This document shows, piece after piece, positions 34,080-43,744 of a DNA stretch of 64,000 nucleotides (within the stretch, counting starts at the first letter, position 1; the number at the start of each line of letters is the position of its first letter). A program made the position numbers and the translations under genes. The notes under the pieces were generated by a model that was not told the origin of the DNA, made no database searches, and saw only the letters and a list, made by a program, of their open reading frames with translations. The stretch lies in NCBI GenBank assembly GCA_030698885.1, contig JAUYLN010000019.1, positions 62,001 through 126,000 on the forward strand, in the 5' to 3' direction. The DNA is from a bacterium. GTDB taxonomy: Bacteria; Patescibacteriota; Minisyncoccia; 2-02-FULL-40-12; IGHO2-01-FULL-4-A.

Positions 34080-34805
34080 CTACTTGTTTTTAAAAAGCTT
34101 ACCAAGATTGCTTAAATCAGGATGCTTATAGGTTCCGTCTACCATCTTGAAAACTCTTTTATCAACAAAAAACTTGTTTATAATCTCTCTTAAATTGCTC
34201 CATCGCCAAATATCGGGCAGGCCGTCTTTATGATTAAGGTTAGACCTTACCAATCTTCCCTCGTGCTGAAAAAGAGTTACGAATTTCTCGTCGGGCGGAG
34301 TTTTTACCGCATACTCTGAAAAACCGCATACGATACATAATCTGCGCCCATAATACCAGTCGTCGCGATCATAAGAATAGGAACCCTCGTATCCGGAGTG
34401 ACCGAATACAAACGGGTGAAGGCATATCTTCTGAAAGTCCTTCTTTAGGCTGTCTATTTCTCCCTTAAGTTCTCCCAGCTTTTTCACGCTTATATTCTCG
34501 TCGTTGCTGTCGGCAATTTTTTGAATTATCATCTTGCGTAACCTCATGACTTCTTTTGAAGGCTCTCTGCGCGCCAAGAGAGCTTCCTTAAAAAGAGATA
34601 TCTTTAATGTTGCATCATTTTTCTCATTATCTAATTTTTTCTGTTGTTCATTTAACACCCGGACTTGCTTATTTATTTCTGCCTGTTCTTCTGCTATATT
34701 TTTCATTTTTAATTCCGCTTCTTCTATATTTTTTGTTAATGTGCCCATCTTAATATCTTCAATTCTTTCTTGAATCTCCTGCTCTTGAGCTTGAGCTGGC
34801 TGCAT
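34080..34805 (-). CDS. Coiled-coil protein with a C-terminal Cys/His domain, unknown
   Basis: 241 aa. Residues ~10-125 form a long coiled coil (EEAELKMKNIAEEQAEINKQ). Residues ~127-165 hold CLHPFVFGHSG ... LCIVCGFSE, a likely zinc-binding Cys/His set, with an aromatic Tyr/Asp-rich loop between. No signal peptide. GGAAGGAG upstream gives a strong ribosome-binding site, as in the cassette genes, but it has its own terminator. Confidence 0.65.
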   Translation of the reverse strand: MQPAQAQEQEIQERIEDIKMGTLTKNIEEAELKMKNIAEEQAEINKQVRVLNEQQKKLDNEKNDATLKISLFKEALLARREPSKEVMRLRKMIIQKIADSNDENISVKKLGELKGEIDSLKKDFQKICLHPFVFGHSGYEGSYSYDRDDWYYGRRLCIVCGFSEYAVKTPPDEKFVTLFQHEGRLVRSNLNHKDGLPDIWRWSNLREIINKFFVDKRVFKMVDGTYKHPDLSNLGKLFKNK

Positions 34806-34863
34806 CGCGTATTTCTCCTTCCAATAATATACCCACTAGCCAAGGCTAAGGCAAGCTCACCGC

Positions 34864-34893
34864 TTGGAATCTTTGGATTTTTTGTGCTAATTT
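34864..34893 (+). promoter_or_regulatory. Promoter of gatC, leaderless
   Basis: TTGGAA, 18-nt spacer, extended TGC-TAATTT, then exactly 6 nt to the ATG. Confidence 0.65.
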
Positions 34894-34899
34894 AAGCTT

Positions 34900-35208
34900 A
34901 TGGTAGACATCACAAAAACAACCGTTAACACCATCGCCAATCTCGCCAGAATTGAACTGACTGAAAAGGAGGAAGAAAAAATGGCCAAAGAACTTGGGTC
35001 AATTTTAAGCTATATTGATAAACTAAAGGAAGTGGACACGTCAAACGTAGAAGCAGACGCGAGCCCGCATCATGGTCTGATTAATCATCTGCGAAAAGAT
35101 GATAAGTCCAGCCACAATGCCGGCGACAACACAGAAAAATTACTGGCTCAAGCCCCCGAAACAAAAGACGGCTTCGTTAAAGTTCCGAGTATTTTAGAAA
35201 AAAAATGA
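34900..35208 (+). CDS. gatC: Asp-tRNA(Asn)/Glu-tRNA(Gln) amidotransferase subunit C
   Basis: A 102-aa subunit of GatCAB, which converts misacylated Glu-tRNA(Gln) or Asp-tRNA(Asn). Typical VNTIANLARIELTEKEEEKM and ILSYIDKLKEVDTSNVE motifs. It overlaps gatA by 4 bp (ATGA). gatB is not in the window. Confidence 0.93.
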   Translation: MVDITKTTVNTIANLARIELTEKEEEKMAKELGSILSYIDKLKEVDTSNVEADASPHHGLINHLRKDDKSSHNAGDNTEKLLAQAPETKDGFVKVPSILEKK

Positions 35209-36680
35209 TAGAAAATCTAACAATTAAATCTACAAAAAGGGGTCTTGAAAAAGGCGATTTTTCAGCTGAAGAACTTTTTAATCATTACCACCGCAGGATA
35301 AACGAACACAATAAAAACCTGAATGCTTATCTCTCAGTATTCAAACCTATTACTGATTACCAGTTACCAGTTACCAGTTACGAATTATCCGGCATCCCGT
35401 GCGCCATCAAAGATAATATTTTAATTGAAGGTGAGAAATGCACCGTGGCTTCTAAAATACTTGAAAATTATACTGCAACTTATGATGCCGGCGTTATAAC
35501 AAAACTAAAGCAAGCCGGAGTAAGTTTTCTTGGTAAAACCAATATGGATGAGTTCGCCATGGGTGCATCCGGAGAAAATTCAGCATTCGGCCCGACAAAA
35601 AACCCACACGACCTCTCGTGCGTAGCCGGAGGCTCCTCAAGCGGTTCAGCTGCGGCTGTTGCCGGTGATTTAGCTATATTCGCTTTGGGTTCTGACACCG
35701 GGGGCTCAATAAGATGCCCGGCTTCTTACTGCGGAGTCGTCGGCCTTAAACCGACTTACGGCAGAGTCTCAAGAAGCGGCGTTATAGCCATGGCCTCAAG
35801 CCTTGACCAGGTAGGACCCATAACTAAAACTGTTGAGGATGCGGCCCTAGTGCTGAATGCTATTTCCGGACATGATAAGCTGGACGCAACATCTTCAAAA
35901 AAAGAGATACCTAACTATACTGCCGGCCTCAATAAACCGTTGAGTGGCCTGAAGGTGGGTATTCCAAAAGAATTTTTTAGAGAAGGGCTGGATGAAAACG
36001 TAGAAAAACTAGTGCTAAAAACTATCGCAAAGCTGGAATCACTCGGGGCTCATGTAGACCATGTTAATCTTCCACATCTGGAATACGGCATAGCCGTTTA
36101 TTATATCATCGTGCCTTCAGAGGTTTCTGCTAATCTGGCCCGATATGACGGGATAAGATACCCACAAAAAATCACAAATCACAAATCACCTGCCTACGCC
36201 GAGGCTTCGGCAGGCAGGCAAATCACAAAATTATTGGAAACTTATACAAAAACTAGGGCGGGAGGATTTGGACCGGAAGTCAAAAGAAGAATAATGCTCG
36301 GCACCTATGCGCTGTCTTCGGGATATTATGATGCTTACTACAAAAAAGCCCAACAGGTTAGAACTATCATTCGCCGAGATTTTGATAATATTTTTGAAAA
36401 CTTTGATATCATAGTAGGACCTACTATGCCGACTCCCGCATTTAAAATAGGCGGAAGATCCGAAGACCCTCTGGCAATGTACCTATCAGATATCTTTACT
36501 GCTCCCGTTAATCTGGCGGGTTTGCCGGCAATATCTATACCGTGCGGACTAATAAATACTGACGATAATAAAAAGCTGCCGGTAGGATTTCAGATAATCG
36601 GCAAACATTTTGATGAGGAAACGCTGTTAAGAGTTGGGCATCAACTAGAACAAACCGGCATAAGAGAACAGGAACCTTAA
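35205..36680 (+). CDS. gatA: Asp-tRNA(Asn)/Glu-tRNA(Gln) amidotransferase subunit A
   Basis: An amidase-signature enzyme that releases ammonia from glutamine for GatB. The Lys-Ser-Ser triad is visible: PCAIKDN (Lys ~69), GGSSSGSAAAV (~142) and GSDTGGSIRCPA (Ser ~167). 491 aa is normal length plus two inserts from dispersed repeats: TDYQLPVTSY (~50-60), and SPAYAEASAGRQ (~325-340), the latter a diverged copy of the 20-bp palindrome. Both lie outside the catalytic core. Confidence 0.96.
   Translation: MIENLTIKSTKRGLEKGDFSAEELFNHYHRRINEHNKNLNAYLSVFKPITDYQLPVTSYELSGIPCAIKDNILIEGEKCTVASKILENYTATYDAGVITKLKQAGVSFLGKTNMDEFAMGASGENSAFGPTKNPHDLSCVAGGSSSGSAAAVAGDLAIFALGSDTGGSIRCPASYCGVVGLKPTYGRVSRSGVIAMASSLDQVGPITKTVEDAALVLNAISGHDKLDATSSKKEIPNYTAGLNKPLSGLKVGIPKEFFREGLDENVEKLVLKTIAKLESLGAHVDHVNLPHLEYGIAVYYIIVPSEVSANLARYDGIRYPQKITNHKSPAYAEASAGRQITKLLETYTKTRAGGFGPEVKRRIMLGTYALSSGYYDAYYKKAQQVRTIIRRDFDNIFENFDIIVGPTMPTPAFKIGGRSEDPLAMYLSDIFTAPVNLAGLPAISIPCGLINTDDNKKLPVGFQIIGKHFDEETLLRVGHQLEQTGIREQEP
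36172..36225. repeat. Dispersed repeat inserted in frame in gatA
   Basis: ATCACAAATCACAAATC followed by CCTGCCTACGCCGAGGCTTCGGCAGGCAGG-type sequence (written across 36190-36219). The CACAAATCACAAA unit also lies in leuS (~48478). Confidence 0.75.
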
Positions 36681-36837
36681 ACCATTCAACGCATACAAAC
36701 ATAAAAGCATTTAAGCATACGAGCATAGGTGCTTAGATGTTAAAATGTTTACATGCTTATATCTTGCTACATTCAACACATACAAACATTTGAACATCTA
36801 AACATATAAACATAGAAGAAATAGACTAAGTGCTTAA
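36681..36837. repeat. AT-rich inverted repeats between gatA and the HEPN-like gene
   Basis: Repeated ACATACAAACAT / ATGTTTATATGTTT units in both orientations; no other signal seen. Confidence 0.5.
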
Positions 36838-37479
36838 ATGTTTATATGTTTAAATTTTTTCATGCTAGTCATCGCTCCGACAATTAAACCCGTATCGGAA
36901 ACCTTGGGCTCAACCTCAAGGGGCTTTGGCTTTAATCAGGAAACAGGACCCCAGACAGCTCAATTCATTGGAAATACCATAGACTATTTTAGGAATTTTG
37001 ATTATGTAAATGCCCTGTCTATCACAAAAATAATAGCGATAGTCATAACATTCATTTTTATAGCTATTTTGGGCTACATATTCTATAGAGTGCAGGGATT
37101 GATAAAAATGCGCGCCAAACAGGCCGCAGAATCTTTAAATCCGCCTGCAAGCGCTGTGAGCGCATATGATGCGCGATGGGAAGAAATAAAAAATCATGCA
37201 AACTCATTCAATACGGCTGAATGGAAATTGGCGGTAATAGAAGCCGACAAGCTTGTTGACACAGCCCTCAAAGCTGCCGGATTCCCTGGAGAAACCATGG
37301 GAGAGATGCTTACCCTTATAAAATCCGAACAATTGCCCGAGATAGGAAACCTCTGGGAAGCGCATAAATTAAGGAACCTACTGGTTCACGACCCCTCATA
37401 TGAAATGCGCCACAATGATGCCATAGCTGCCGTAGAAGTATTTGAAAGAATTATAAGAGAAGTAGGCGGACTGAAATAA
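36838..37479 (+). CDS. Membrane-anchored HEPN-like protein
   Basis: 213 aa. A TM helix (~61-84) is followed by a helical domain (~110-213) containing AHKLRNLLVHDP. The R-x4-H motif (Arg179, His184) is the signature of HEPN nucleases and nucleotide-binding proteins. Whether it is catalytic is unknown; many HEPN domains are toxins or defence RNases, others are structural. N-terminal start could be ATG 36838 or ATG 36862. No antitoxin-like partner is visible next to it. Confidence 0.6.
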   Translation: MFICLNFFMLVIAPTIKPVSETLGSTSRGFGFNQETGPQTAQFIGNTIDYFRNFDYVNALSITKIIAIVITFIFIAILGYIFYRVQGLIKMRAKQAAESLNPPASAVSAYDARWEEIKNHANSFNTAEWKLAVIEADKLVDTALKAAGFPGETMGEMLTLIKSEQLPEIGNLWEAHKLRNLLVHDPSYEMRHNDAIAAVEVFERIIREVGGLK

Positions 37480-37517
37480 TGTGCATAACTTGACGAAGAC
37501 TACGCAAAATATAGTGT

Positions 37518-37523
37518 TATACT
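37518..37523 (+). promoter_or_regulatory. Extended -10 box, leaderless
   Basis: TGT-TATACT, then exactly 6 nt to ATG 37530. Confidence 0.65.
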
Positions 37524-37529
37524 AGAACT

Positions 37530-37955
37530 ATGAGCAAAGATGATATCCGACCTAAAATAATATTACCTATCATAGTTTTGCTTGCTATAGCTCTTCTGTT
37601 TTTATTTTGGTACAGGCCTGATTTGGGATCTGACAGAGTGTCTGTACCTTCAAGTTTGATACTTGGCAAAAAGCTTGATGTCCAAGCTAATCTTAACTTT
37701 CCCGACCCGCAAAAAATTGACTTCGTCCAATACAGAACCTCTCAGTCCATAGAACAACTGGCAGAATTTTACAGAAACAGATTTGCATCTGACGGTTTTT
37801 CTTTAAATAGGGATTTGAATACAAGCGAAACATCTTACGTACTGAATGCATCTAAAAATAATCTAATTGTAAATGTCTCCATATTTGTAAATGACCGACA
37901 GACAGTAGATCTTGAGAGAACTACTGTCGGCGTATTATATTGGCTAAATCAATAA
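37530..37955 (+). CDS. Membrane-anchored protein, unknown function
   Basis: 141 aa with one TM helix (~11-28) and a small outer domain (QSIEQLAEFYRNRFASDGFSL resembles lipoprotein-like alpha/beta domains). It overlaps the start of adhesin C by 16 bp, repeating the 'small anchored protein + adhesin' pairing seen at 10879/11376 and 14038/14654. Confidence 0.65.
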   Translation: MSKDDIRPKIILPIIVLLAIALLFLFWYRPDLGSDRVSVPSSLILGKKLDVQANLNFPDPQKIDFVQYRTSQSIEQLAEFYRNRFASDGFSLNRDLNTSETSYVLNASKNNLIVNVSIFVNDRQTVDLERTTVGVLYWLNQ

Positions 37956-40327
37956 CTAAAAACCATAAGCTGGTATTTTTAATATTGCTACTAATTTCTG
38001 TTTTGGCAGTCTCTTTTGTATTAACGCCTGGAGATAGCTTGGCCGATGTTGCATGTGGCACGGGAGATACCTGCAATGTAACCGGTCAATCATCAGGTGA
38101 TTTATGCCGGGAAGAAATTCAAATATGCCTGAAAGGCCCAGAATGGACCGATGGAGTTTTTGGCACAAGTGGCATAATGTTTCTTGGCGGGGACGATGAG
38201 GTGTCAATAAACTCAACCTGGAAAAACACTTTATCCTCATTTACTGTCAGTATCTGGCTTAACCCATCTGACATTACATCTAGCGAGGTATTGGTAACCG
38301 GAATCAACGGTCATAGCGCAGGTTACTATGGGCCTGGCTTCGCCACATCTGGCTCAAGACTTCGTTTTTATGCAATTACCGGAGGCGTATATCAAAATTA
38401 TTATACTCCAACAGGAATCATAACCGCTAATCAGTGGCACCATGCAGTTGCTACTTTCAACTCATCTAATAATTTTTCAGAAATATACATAGATGGGGTT
38501 CGGCGTGCAACCCATACATTTGGTCCGGGAGGATTATCCGGAGGAACAGCTCCTACCGTCCTTGGAAGATATTCACCGTATTATAGTTACAGCTTTGAAG
38601 GCAAGCTTGATGAGTTCAGGATTTACAATAGGGTTCTAAATTCTGCTGAAATCAACCAGCTCTATAACAACCAGAATGTTTCCTCCGGTCTATTGGGAAA
38701 TTTTAGGATGGACGAAAATTCGGGTACTACTACAGCCGATTCAAGCGGAAACGGAAATATTGGATATCTTCTACCCCAGCCTTTGCCTTCTGATGTCTGG
38801 AGTATGTGGGAATGCTACAACACCACGAATAGCGGTCAATGCGAGGTTAGTGGTGACTCCTGCACATTTTCCGAATGCGGAAATTGCCAGATAATTGCTT
38901 CGGGAGCATGCACAGACTCTCCACCGGACACTACATCTTGTCCTTTTGAGGCCCAGCCGGGCAGAATTATAGTTGACCTTGCCGGTAGCAGTGTGTTAGC
39001 TAACACTCCTGGAAGAGAAACCGACGGACCATTTAGCGCTAACATACCTCCCGGAAATTATAAGGTTTGGCTTGCGTCTCATGACGATAGTCATCCCAGC
39101 GGGGGCACTCAACCAGAAGAAATGTTTTACTTGAATCTATTTGATAGCCTAGGTTCAATTGTTGCCGTAACAAATCCTATAAGCGACCTGCCAGACGATG
39201 CCACAGCTAAATCAGAAATAGTTAATGAGAATCTGACTATATCAGAAACCATAACGGAGGTAACCGTGAATCATGCCGCCTTTCCAAGCACTAACGTAAA
39301 TAGTACTGGAGGGCCTTGCGCTGCCTTTGATAATATTGATCTGTCCGTTGACCTAAGCGCGAATCCAAGCTCCGGCATCTATCCTTTAGATTCCGTACTT
39401 ACCGCAACCGTAACCACCTCCGCTACTGACACTATAAACTATAGCTTCTGGTGGGACTGCTCATATTCCAATTCAGATATCGCCGGTGCCAGTTCTCAAT
39501 GCGGAGCGTTAACCGCACCGCCGGCCGGTGAATGCCTGGAAACTCCCGGCATAGGATACAAATGCGATGGAATCAGTGCAACAACCCAGGCCACACCAAG
39601 CCACACGTATGCCTCTACCTCAAATGCTAAAGTTATAGTTGAGCAGGGTTTTTCAGCTTCTGTGTCCGATGCAGAAATAGTTACAGTAATAAACAACAAC
39701 CCGACAATTAATTCAGTAACAATTGATGAGCCGGACTATTGCCTTACCGGTCCTTCAGGCACTCAAATAATATGGGACTATTTTGATCCTGACGGCAATC
39801 CTCAAGGACACTACCAAGTGCAAATAGCAGAGGGCCCTTCTTACGATTTTAACAATCCCGCGGTGGATAGCCTCAAAACAGAAGACCTGTCAGGAAACAC
39901 ATTTAATTATTACCCGCCGGCTGGTTCTCTAAATTTTGGAAGCAGTTTCAAGGCAAGAGTAAAAACCTGGGATTCCGGTGATTTAGAATCTCCCTGGGTT
40001 GAATCATCTATCTGGCCTACGTCAGAGCATGCCTACCCTGAAGTTGATTTCAGCTTTGCTCCGTCTCTTCCCGAAATTGGTCAGACCGTTCAATTCGTTG
40101 ATGGCACTCAGTTCTTTGATGGTGGAGGTACCCGAACCTGGAACTGGGATTTTGACGATAGCACATTCTCAAATAGTCAGAACCCGACTCATGTATTCAT
40201 CGTAGATAATCTCTATAATGTAACTCTCACGGCTACCGATTCTGACGGCTTATTCTGCTCTCTAACCAAAGCCGTACTTGTTGGCAAAAAATTGCCCAGA
40301 TGGATAGAAATCGGTCCCAAGGATTGA
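37940..40327 (+). CDS. Surface protein C with LamG and PKD domains
   Basis: 795 aa. Signal peptide (~8-36), then a LamG/concanavalin-like domain (~50-240: FTVSIWLNPSD, NQWHHAVATFN, LDEFRIYNRVLNSAEI). Cys-rich linkers, Ig-like and Fn3-like modules and a C-terminal PKD (WNWDFDDS) follow, ending LPRWIEIGPKD. The last three modules are related to proteins A and B, and the tail shares the P-x-W-x-E-x-x-PK pattern. TTG start at 37940, inside the previous gene. Confidence 0.75.
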   Translation: MAKSITKNHKLVFLILLLISVLAVSFVLTPGDSLADVACGTGDTCNVTGQSSGDLCREEIQICLKGPEWTDGVFGTSGIMFLGGDDEVSINSTWKNTLSSFTVSIWLNPSDITSSEVLVTGINGHSAGYYGPGFATSGSRLRFYAITGGVYQNYYTPTGIITANQWHHAVATFNSSNNFSEIYIDGVRRATHTFGPGGLSGGTAPTVLGRYSPYYSYSFEGKLDEFRIYNRVLNSAEINQLYNNQNVSSGLLGNFRMDENSGTTTADSSGNGNIGYLLPQPLPSDVWSMWECYNTTNSGQCEVSGDSCTFSECGNCQIIASGACTDSPPDTTSCPFEAQPGRIIVDLAGSSVLANTPGRETDGPFSANIPPGNYKVWLASHDDSHPSGGTQPEEMFYLNLFDSLGSIVAVTNPISDLPDDATAKSEIVNENLTISETITEVTVNHAAFPSTNVNSTGGPCAAFDNIDLSVDLSANPSSGIYPLDSVLTATVTTSATDTINYSFWWDCSYSNSDIAGASSQCGALTAPPAGECLETPGIGYKCDGISATTQATPSHTYASTSNAKVIVEQGFSASVSDAEIVTVINNNPTINSVTIDEPDYCLTGPSGTQIIWDYFDPDGNPQGHYQVQIAEGPSYDFNNPAVDSLKTEDLSGNTFNYYPPAGSLNFGSSFKARVKTWDSGDLESPWVESSIWPTSEHAYPEVDFSFAPSLPEIGQTVQFVDGTQFFDGGGTRTWNWDFDDSTFSNSQNPTHVFIVDNLYNVTLTATDSDGLFCSLTKAVLVGKKLPRWIEIGPKD

Positions 40328-40351
40328 TGTACCTACACAGAGACACCCCCG

Positions 40352-40390
40352 ACAAAAGGCACCCTTACAGTTGTGAAGGTGCTCTTTTGT
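40352..40390 (+). terminator. Terminator after surface protein C
   Basis: ACAAAAGGCACC/GGTGCTCTTTTGT stem with a ~14-nt loop. Confidence 0.6.
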
Positions 40391-40430
40391 ATCCGCAAGA
40401 GTGAAGTTTGTTATTTATGGCTAATTGTGT

Positions 40431-40436
40431 TATTTT
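40431..40436 (+). promoter_or_regulatory. Extended -10 box for the M16 peptidase gene, leaderless
   Basis: TGT-TATTTT, then exactly 6 nt to ATG 40443. Confidence 0.6.
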
Positions 40437-40442
40437 AAGGCC

Positions 40443-41732
40443 ATGCATAATCCTGAAAAACCGATGAAACTATTTACCTATCCTAACGGTCTACGGCTCA
40501 TAACTACGCCTCTGGATAGCACTAAGACCGTAACGGTTCTGGTTTTAGTGGGTACCGGCTCAAGATATGAGACTAAAGAGATAAATGGCATCTCCCATTT
40601 TCTTGAGCATATGATGTTCAAAGGCACAACGAAAAGGCCGGGCGCTCTTGATATCAGCCAGGAGCTTGATTCTATAGGCGCAGACTACAATGCTTTCACC
40701 AGCAAAGAGTACACGGGCTATTATATAAAAGCATCCTCAGACAAATTAGACTTGGCACTGGACTTAATATCGGATATTTTTCAAAACTCCAGATTTGATG
40801 CCATAGAGATAGAAAAAGAGAAGGGTGTTATTATTGAGGAAATAAATATGTATTTGGACCAGCCGAGCCGTCACGTGCACGACTTATTTGATGAGCTCCT
40901 CTATGGTAATCAGCCCATGGGCTGGAATATAGCCGGCGAAAAAGAAATAATCAAAAAATTAACCAGAGATAATATAGCGGATTATTTCAACACTCATTAT
41001 TTTGCCGAAAATACTGTGGTATCTGTCGGCGGGAGCATCAATCCCGAAGAAGTTAAAGAAAGAGTAGCCAAATATTTTAACGGGATTAGGCAACATACGA
41101 AGCTTAACTCAAAGTCAACTGATGACTCGCAAAGCAAGCCGGGGCTTAAAATATTTAATAAAAAAACTGACCAAACTCATTTTAAACTGGGCGTAAGAGC
41201 TTATGATATGTTTAGCCATAAGCTTGAGGCTTTGGATCTTATATCTGTTATTCTCGGGGGAAACATGAGCTCCCGCCTGTTCGTTGAAGTTAGGGAAAAA
41301 AGAGGGTTGGCTTATAGAATACGTACATCTGCCGATGCATTTTTAGATGTTGGAAGTTTGGATACTTACGCGGGAATAGATAATGCCAGATTTACCGAAG
41401 CTCTGAAAATTATCTTAACTGAATACAAAAAATTAGCTGAAGAACAAGTACCCGAGAAAGAGCTCCAGAAAGCCAAAGACTACATACGAGGAACTACATT
41501 GATAGGCCTTGAATCTTCAGATGATGTAGCAATGTTTTATGGCGACCAAGAACTCCTAAAGAATAAAATGGAGACTCCCGAAGAAAAGCTGGCCAAAATA
41601 GACACTGTGACCGCGGAAGATATCCAAAAGGTGTCCCGGGAGATATTCACCCCCAACAAACTTAATCTTGCCATCATAGGCGAAGTAGACAATAAAGAAG
41701 AAGAGCTTAGGGAAATTCTCAACTCATGGTAA
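40443..41732 (+). CDS. M16 family zinc peptidase
   Basis: Processing-peptidase/pitrilysin fold, 429 aa. The inverted zinc motif HFLEH (His52-His56) and the downstream EEINMY glutamate region are present, as is the C-terminal substrate-gripping GLAYRIRTS and GLESSDDVAMFYG. Single-chain homologues act as dimers on small peptides. The start is ATG 40443, supported by its leaderless promoter; an in-frame TTG at 40425 overlaps that promoter. Confidence 0.9.
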   Translation: MHNPEKPMKLFTYPNGLRLITTPLDSTKTVTVLVLVGTGSRYETKEINGISHFLEHMMFKGTTKRPGALDISQELDSIGADYNAFTSKEYTGYYIKASSDKLDLALDLISDIFQNSRFDAIEIEKEKGVIIEEINMYLDQPSRHVHDLFDELLYGNQPMGWNIAGEKEIIKKLTRDNIADYFNTHYFAENTVVSVGGSINPEEVKERVAKYFNGIRQHTKLNSKSTDDSQSKPGLKIFNKKTDQTHFKLGVRAYDMFSHKLEALDLISVILGGNMSSRLFVEVREKRGLAYRIRTSADAFLDVGSLDTYAGIDNARFTEALKIILTEYKKLAEEQVPEKELQKAKDYIRGTTLIGLESSDDVAMFYGDQELLKNKMETPEEKLAKIDTVTAEDIQKVSREIFTPNKLNLAIIGEVDNKEEELREILNSW

Positions 41733-41815
41733 AATGAATATGCCTATCGACTAGCGACTATAGGTAATGGCCTTAGTCAATAAACTATAGTCCATAAGCG
41801 TATCGGCATCATCTT

Positions 41816-42898
41816 CTGAACAACGACCGCCCTGTCACAATCAATGCCTCTTCAATATTCAAGATTATATTCATAGTCTTATTTTTTGTTTTTCTATATT
41901 ATGTCAGGGATGTCTTAATAATATTGGCCTTCTCTATAGTTATCGCATCGGGCATAAATCCTTTTGCTGAATGGCTTGAGAAAAAAAAGCTCCCAAGACT
42001 TTTGGGCGTTTTATTGCTTTATCTGGCTGTTTTTGGCATAGCTGCTTTTATTTTATCTCTGGTAGTGCCGATAATCTCCGTGGAAATAAATAACTTAACA
42101 GAAACTCTTCCCAAACTATTTGAAAGCATCTCGGGAGCCCTGGAAAAAGCCCAGAGAACAAGCACGGCCGGTTATTTTGATTTTATAAGCGAGATACAAA
42201 ACTTGCTTGATGCTTTTTCTCAATTCCTTCATGTCTCTTCTCAGTCTACTGCAAGTTTCATTGTCAGTATTTTTGGAGGTATTCTATCTTTTGTTGCCGT
42301 CATCATACTTTCTTTTTATCTTTCGGCAATGAAGGGTGGGATAGTCAGCTTCGTAGAATCAATCTTGCCCCAAAACCAGGAAGATTATGTCATCAACCTA
42401 ATTAGAAGGTCAGAAAAAAAAGTCGGCCGGTGGCTACAGGGACAGCTTCTTTTGGCCTTAACGGTTGGTCTTATGGTTTTTGTCGGACTATCATTTTTGA
42501 ATATAAAATTTGCCCTATTGCTGGGTATAGCCGCCATGATATTAGAAGTAATACCAATGGTCGGTCCGGTGATAGCAGCCGTACCGGCTGTAATTCTGGC
42601 TGGCATCCAGGATCCTATTCTCGGACTATGGGTAGTAATCTTTTATGTGGTCATTCAGCAGATAGAAAACCATATTTTAGCACCATTGATATTAGGCAAA
42701 GCAACGGGCCTAAACCCCGTAACCGTCATCACGGCCCTACTCATAGGGGGTAAGTTGGCCGGGGTGCTCGGCTTTATTCTTGCCGTGCCGGTAGCCGTGG
42801 TTATAGTTGAAATAATAGAAGATATGGCAAAAAGAAAAGGAGAGCATAAGATCATACCCCAAGATGATGAGCACGTGGCAATACCTACAATAAAATAA
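41816..42898 (+). CDS. AI-2E family transporter (PerM-like permease)
   Basis: A polytopic membrane protein with about eight TM helices. Family signatures are ASGINPFAEWLEKKKLPR, GRWLQGQLLLALTVGLM, the PMVGPVIAAVPA motif and the late NHILAPLILGKATGLNPV. Its substrate is uncertain; members are described as Na+/H+ antiporters or exporters. The reading frame continues upstream of the first TTG (41924) with the expected first TM helix (SSIFKIIFIVLFFVFLYYV) but has no ATG, GTG or TTG; CTG 41816 is the best candidate start. Confidence 0.85.
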   Translation: MNNDRPVTINASSIFKIIFIVLFFVFLYYVRDVLIILAFSIVIASGINPFAEWLEKKKLPRLLGVLLLYLAVFGIAAFILSLVVPIISVEINNLTETLPKLFESISGALEKAQRTSTAGYFDFISEIQNLLDAFSQFLHVSSQSTASFIVSIFGGILSFVAVIILSFYLSAMKGGIVSFVESILPQNQEDYVINLIRRSEKKVGRWLQGQLLLALTVGLMVFVGLSFLNIKFALLLGIAAMILEVIPMVGPVIAAVPAVILAGIQDPILGLWVVIFYVVIQQIENHILAPLILGKATGLNPVTVITALLIGGKLAGVLGFILAVPVAVVIVEIIEDMAKRKGEHKIIPQDDEHVAIPTIK

Positions 42899-43033
42899 GA
42901 GGGCTAAGAAATCTTAGCAAGTATTTCTAAATCCTAAATCCTAATTTCTAATTTCTAAACAATGTCTAAAATCAAATGACAAAAGTTTAGGAATTCGGTT
43001 TTAAGATTTGGGATTTATTTAGTAATTAACAAC

Positions 43034-43744
43034 ATGACATTATATATAGTGGCGACACCAATCGGAAACTTGAAAGATATTACGCTTCGCGCCCTAGAGA
43101 TATTGAAGGGCGTTGATTTAATATTGGCCGAAGATACAAGAGTTACCAGAAAACTTCTTGACCATTACGAAATAAAAGTGCCCCTGGAAAGCTACCATCA
43201 GCACACCCCGATACCATCCGCCTCCGGCGGAGCTACGGGGCAAGGCGACCTTACAAAATTTAATAGAATTTTAGATACGCTAAAAAACGGCAAGAATATT
43301 GCCCTGGTCACAGATGCGGGAACGCCGGGAATTAACGACCCTGGAGGATTACTTATTGAAAAGATATTAGAAATCGCCCCCGAAACAAATATTATCCCCA
43401 TTCCCGGACCAAATGCCGCTATCACGGCTCTAAGCGCTTCCGGCATTAATGCTGATAAATTTTTATTCTTGGGCTATCCGCCTCACAAAAAAGGCAGGCA
43501 GACTCTTTTTAAAAAAATTGCCGAGTCCGAATATCCGGTCGTGCTTTATGAATCAACTCATCGCATAATGCGCACCTTGCAGGAATTGGCGGAATTTGAT
43601 GAAATAAAAGAGCGCAAACTGATTGTAGCCCGTGAATTAACCAAACAATTTGAAACAATTTACCGGGGTACTATCAACGAAATACTGCCCCAAATTGAAA
43701 AGGAAAGTAGGGGAGAATTCGTAATAATTATAAATGCCAAATAA
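43034..43744 (+). CDS. rsmI: 16S rRNA (cytidine1402-2'-O)-methyltransferase
   Basis: A tetrapyrrole-methylase fold enzyme. LYIVATPIGNLKDITLRAL, AEDTRVTRKLLDHY, LVTDAGTPGINDPG and IPGPNAAITALSASG are all diagnostic. Residues ~58-68 (SASGGATGQ) look like an in-frame repeat insertion (CCGCCTCCGGCGGAG, 43217-43231). It overlaps metG by 11 bp. Confidence 0.95.
   Translation: MTLYIVATPIGNLKDITLRALEILKGVDLILAEDTRVTRKLLDHYEIKVPLESYHQHTPIPSASGGATGQGDLTKFNRILDTLKNGKNIALVTDAGTPGINDPGGLLIEKILEIAPETNIIPIPGPNAAITALSASGINADKFLFLGYPPHKKGRQTLFKKIAESEYPVVLYESTHRIMRTLQELAEFDEIKERKLIVARELTKQFETIYRGTINEILPQIEKESRGEFVIIINAK

Noticed and set aside
42430-42753. 107-aa ORF inside the AI-2E gene
   Set aside because: Out of frame with a clear membrane-protein gene and has no initiation signal.
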